Part shown: one piece after another, positions 6,077-7,110 of the stretch
Position numbering within the stretch: position 1 is the stretch's first letter
Layout of the letters: each line of letters starts with the position of its first letter
Assembly: GCA_025454715.1 (NCBI GenBank)
Contig: JALONY010000076.1
Span: 1-7,110 of the forward strand
Reading direction: 5' to 3'
Source of the DNA: Anaerolineae bacterium
GTDB taxonomy: Bacteria > Chloroflexota > Anaerolineae > Aggregatilineales > Phototrophicaceae
DNA: 7,110 nucleotides
The notes under the pieces: model-generated
Seen by the model: the letters and a program-made list of their open reading frames with translations, nothing else
Told to the model about the DNA's origin: nothing
Databases searched by the model: none
Position numbers and translations under genes: made by a program

Positions 6077-6116
6077 TGCGGTGTTTTATGGCACTGTATC
6101 CAATCATAACACCGCA
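6077..6116. repeat. Spaced 9-bp inverted repeat in the divergent promoter region
   Basis: TGCGGTGTT (6077-6085) and AACACCGCA (6108-6116) are perfect inverted copies separated by 22 bases, with arm centres 31 bp apart, close to three helical turns. One arm touches the minus-strand -10 box (6103-6108). Transcripts from that box would start near 6096 and so lack one arm, which points to a DNA-level operator and not an RNA hairpin. Confidence 0.5.
6103..6111 (-). promoter_or_regulatory. Extended -10 promoter for plsY
   Basis: On the minus strand the sequence is TGTTATGAT, a TGn extended -10 with a TATGAT box (five of six). The start of transcription would be near 6096, giving a leader of about 80 bases before the ATG at 6013. 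There is no recognisable -35, which is normal for extended -10 promoters. Confidence 0.4.
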
Positions 6117-6151
6117 CCCCGCCGAATGTTACGCCCGAAGTCGTGACGTTT

Positions 6152-6187
6152 GGGGCGGGCGTTGGGCAGGCGTACAGAACCCGCCCC
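6152..6187. repeat. Spaced 8-bp inverted repeat upstream of the CAP gene
   Basis: GGGGCGGG (6152-6159) and CCCGCCCC (6180-6187) are perfect inverted copies separated by 20 bases, arm centres 28 bp apart. The right arm covers the -35 zone of the CAP-gene promoter (-10 at 6199-6204). It could be an operator. The arms are pure G/C in a GC-rich genome, so chance is a fair alternative. Confidence 0.35.
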
Positions 6188-6195
6188 GAGGTCGG

Positions 6196-6204
6196 TGCTA
6201 CAAT
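6196..6204 (+). promoter_or_regulatory. Extended -10 promoter giving a leaderless CAP mRNA
   Basis: TGCTACAAT is an extended -10 (TGn plus TACAAT, five of six). The expected transcription start, about seven bases past the box, falls at 6211 or 6212, that is at the ATG itself. No Shine-Dalgarno sequence precedes the ATG, which agrees with a leaderless message. Confidence 0.55.
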
Positions 6205-6211
6205 AACGCGC

Positions 6212-7110
6212 ATGAACATCAAACGCTTCTTCCCCCTCTTCATTTTCCTGCTGGCGGTGCTGTGTAGCGCGCCCGCCCACGCCCAAGACGTGGTTGGCGA
6301 ATTGCTCGGGCGCATCAACGGCCTGCGTGCCTCGCTCGGGTTGCCCGGCTACACGCTCAACGGTGCCCTGACCAGCGCCGCCGCCAACCATGCCCAATGG
6401 ATGGTCAACACCGGCCAAATCAGCCACACCCAAGCCGACGGCTCGACCCCCTCCAGCCGCGCCGCCGCCGCCGGATATGGCGGGCGCTGGGTGAGCGAGA
6501 ACATCTACGCCGGAAGCTCGGCGGGCATCGACGATGCGTGGACGTTTTGGATCAACTCGTCGATTCACTATCGCGGCCTGACCAACCCCAATTACCAAGA
6601 AATCGGCATCGCCACCGCCAGCAGTGGGTGGGGGCGGTCGTTCGTGCTGGTGTTCGGCTCGACGGCCAGCGCGGCCTATGTGCCACCCGCCGCCAGTGGC
6701 GGCAGTGGGGGCGGGCGCGCCGCCAGCGGCCCCCCGCCGTTCGTGGTCGGCCTCGATAATTACGGCAACATCATGCACGAGGTGCAGCCCCAGCAGACCA
6801 TCGGCGATATTTTGCTGATTTATGGCTATACGTGGGAAGACCTGCCCTATTTCTTGACGCTGAACGGCAAGAGTGACACCGACATCCGCCGCTTGCAAAT
6901 CGGCGAGGTGGTGTTGGTGCCGCCCTACGAGGGCACCTATACCCCGACCCCGTTGCCGGAGGGCTGGCCGACCAACACCCCAGAGCCGACCGCCTCGCCC
7001 GAGCCTGCCGATTTCGTGGCGACCGCGATTGCAGAAGCGGCCATCGCGGCCACCCAAGCCGCCCAGACCCCCACCCCGACCCAAACACTCCACCCGACCG
7101 TGACCGCGGC
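6212..7110 (+). CDS. Secreted CAP-domain protein with LysM-like module, 3' partial
   Basis: The frame is open to the right edge: 299 complete codons are present and the C-terminus is missing. Residues 1-24 are a Sec signal peptide (MNIKRFF, hydrophobic core, cleavage after AHA). Residues 27-150 are a CAP (SCP/PR-1) domain. Its signature includes ISHTQADGSTPSSRAAAAGY, SENIY and NPNYQEIGIA; the cavity residues His72, Glu96 and His119 are present. A Gly/Ser/Pro linker follows, then a LysM-like module at about 190-238 (VQPQQTIGDILLIYG...LNG...LQIGEVVLVPP). From 239 on there is a Pro/Thr-rich tail with an Ala-rich helical patch (ADFVATAIAEAAIAATQ). CAP proteins are extracellular and often bind lipids or sterols; LysM binds peptidoglycan or chitin-type glycans. 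Together they suggest a wall-associated secreted protein. The C-terminal tail may lead to a further domain or an anchor outside the window. Confidence 0.88.
   Translation, partial: MNIKRFFPLFIFLLAVLCSAPAHAQDVVGELLGRINGLRASLGLPGYTLNGALTSAAANHAQWMVNTGQISHTQADGSTPSSRAAAAGYGGRWVSENIYAGSSAGIDDAWTFWINSSIHYRGLTNPNYQEIGIATASSGWGRSFVLVFGSTASAAYVPPAASGGSGGGRAASGPPPFVVGLDNYGNIMHEVQPQQTIGDILLIYGYTWEDLPYFLTLNGKSDTDIRRLQIGEVVLVPPYEGTYTPTPLPEGWPTNTPEPTASPEPADFVATAIAEAAIAATQAAQTPTPTQTLHPTVTA

Noticed and set aside
6104..7093. 329-codon minus-strand frame opposite the CAP gene
   Set aside because: The product is Gly/Arg-rich without domains, while the plus strand encodes a signal peptide, CAP and LysM-like module in order.
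1..7110. Search for CRISPR arrays, tRNA or rRNA genes, insertion sequences and toxin-antitoxin or defence genes
   Set aside because: No regularly spaced repeats, transposase motifs, cloverleaf-like sequence or recognisable defence proteins were seen on either strand.

Overview
The window is high-GC bacterial chromosome that reads like a Chloroflexota genome, probably from the Anaerolineae. The evidence is stylistic and comes from protein families. Two exported proteins carry long Pro/Thr-rich linkers of the kind very common in that phylum. One lipoprotein has an 'ERGRM'-type C-terminal domain, and a secreted CAP protein is joined to a LysM-like module. There is also an EGY-like site-2 protease with a cytosolic N-terminal domain. 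This taxonomic call is inference, because no rRNA or other marker gene is present.

Layout. Positions 1-353 hold no secure gene: there is a strong hairpin (15-36) and one doubtful small minus-strand ORF (92-280). A plus-strand cluster follows: an unknown multi-pass membrane protein (354-1052), a lipoprotein whose TTG start (766) lies inside the preceding gene, and an M50 site-2 protease (1836-3206). These lie close together or overlap and probably form one operon of cell-envelope proteins. An unknown minus-strand membrane protein (3218-4285) converges on it, with only 11 bases between the two stops. Next on the minus strand come an SDR-family oxidoreductase (4409-5164) and plsY (5327-6013), the acyl-phosphate:glycerol-3-phosphate acyltransferase that starts phospholipid synthesis. 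A very good hairpin terminator (5263-5297) separates plsY from the SDR gene, so they are likely separate transcription units. After a 198-base divergent promoter region, a secreted CAP/LysM protein starts at 6212 on the plus strand and runs off the right edge.

How it fits together. Most of the genes concern the membrane or cell surface: phospholipid synthesis, intramembrane proteolysis, a surface lipoprotein, an exported CAP protein and two orphan membrane proteins. The SDR oxidoreductase is the exception. No defence system, mobile element, CRISPR array or RNA gene was seen.

The most interesting material is structural. It comprises a 287-base same-strand gene overlap, two spaced inverted repeats and two extended -10 elements between plsY and the CAP gene (the latter apparently leaderless), a palindrome inside an unusually long 19-bp promoter spacer before the SDR gene, a G-quadruplex-type run just after the SDR stop, and an atypical motif 2 in PlsY. 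I found no convincing wholly new system.
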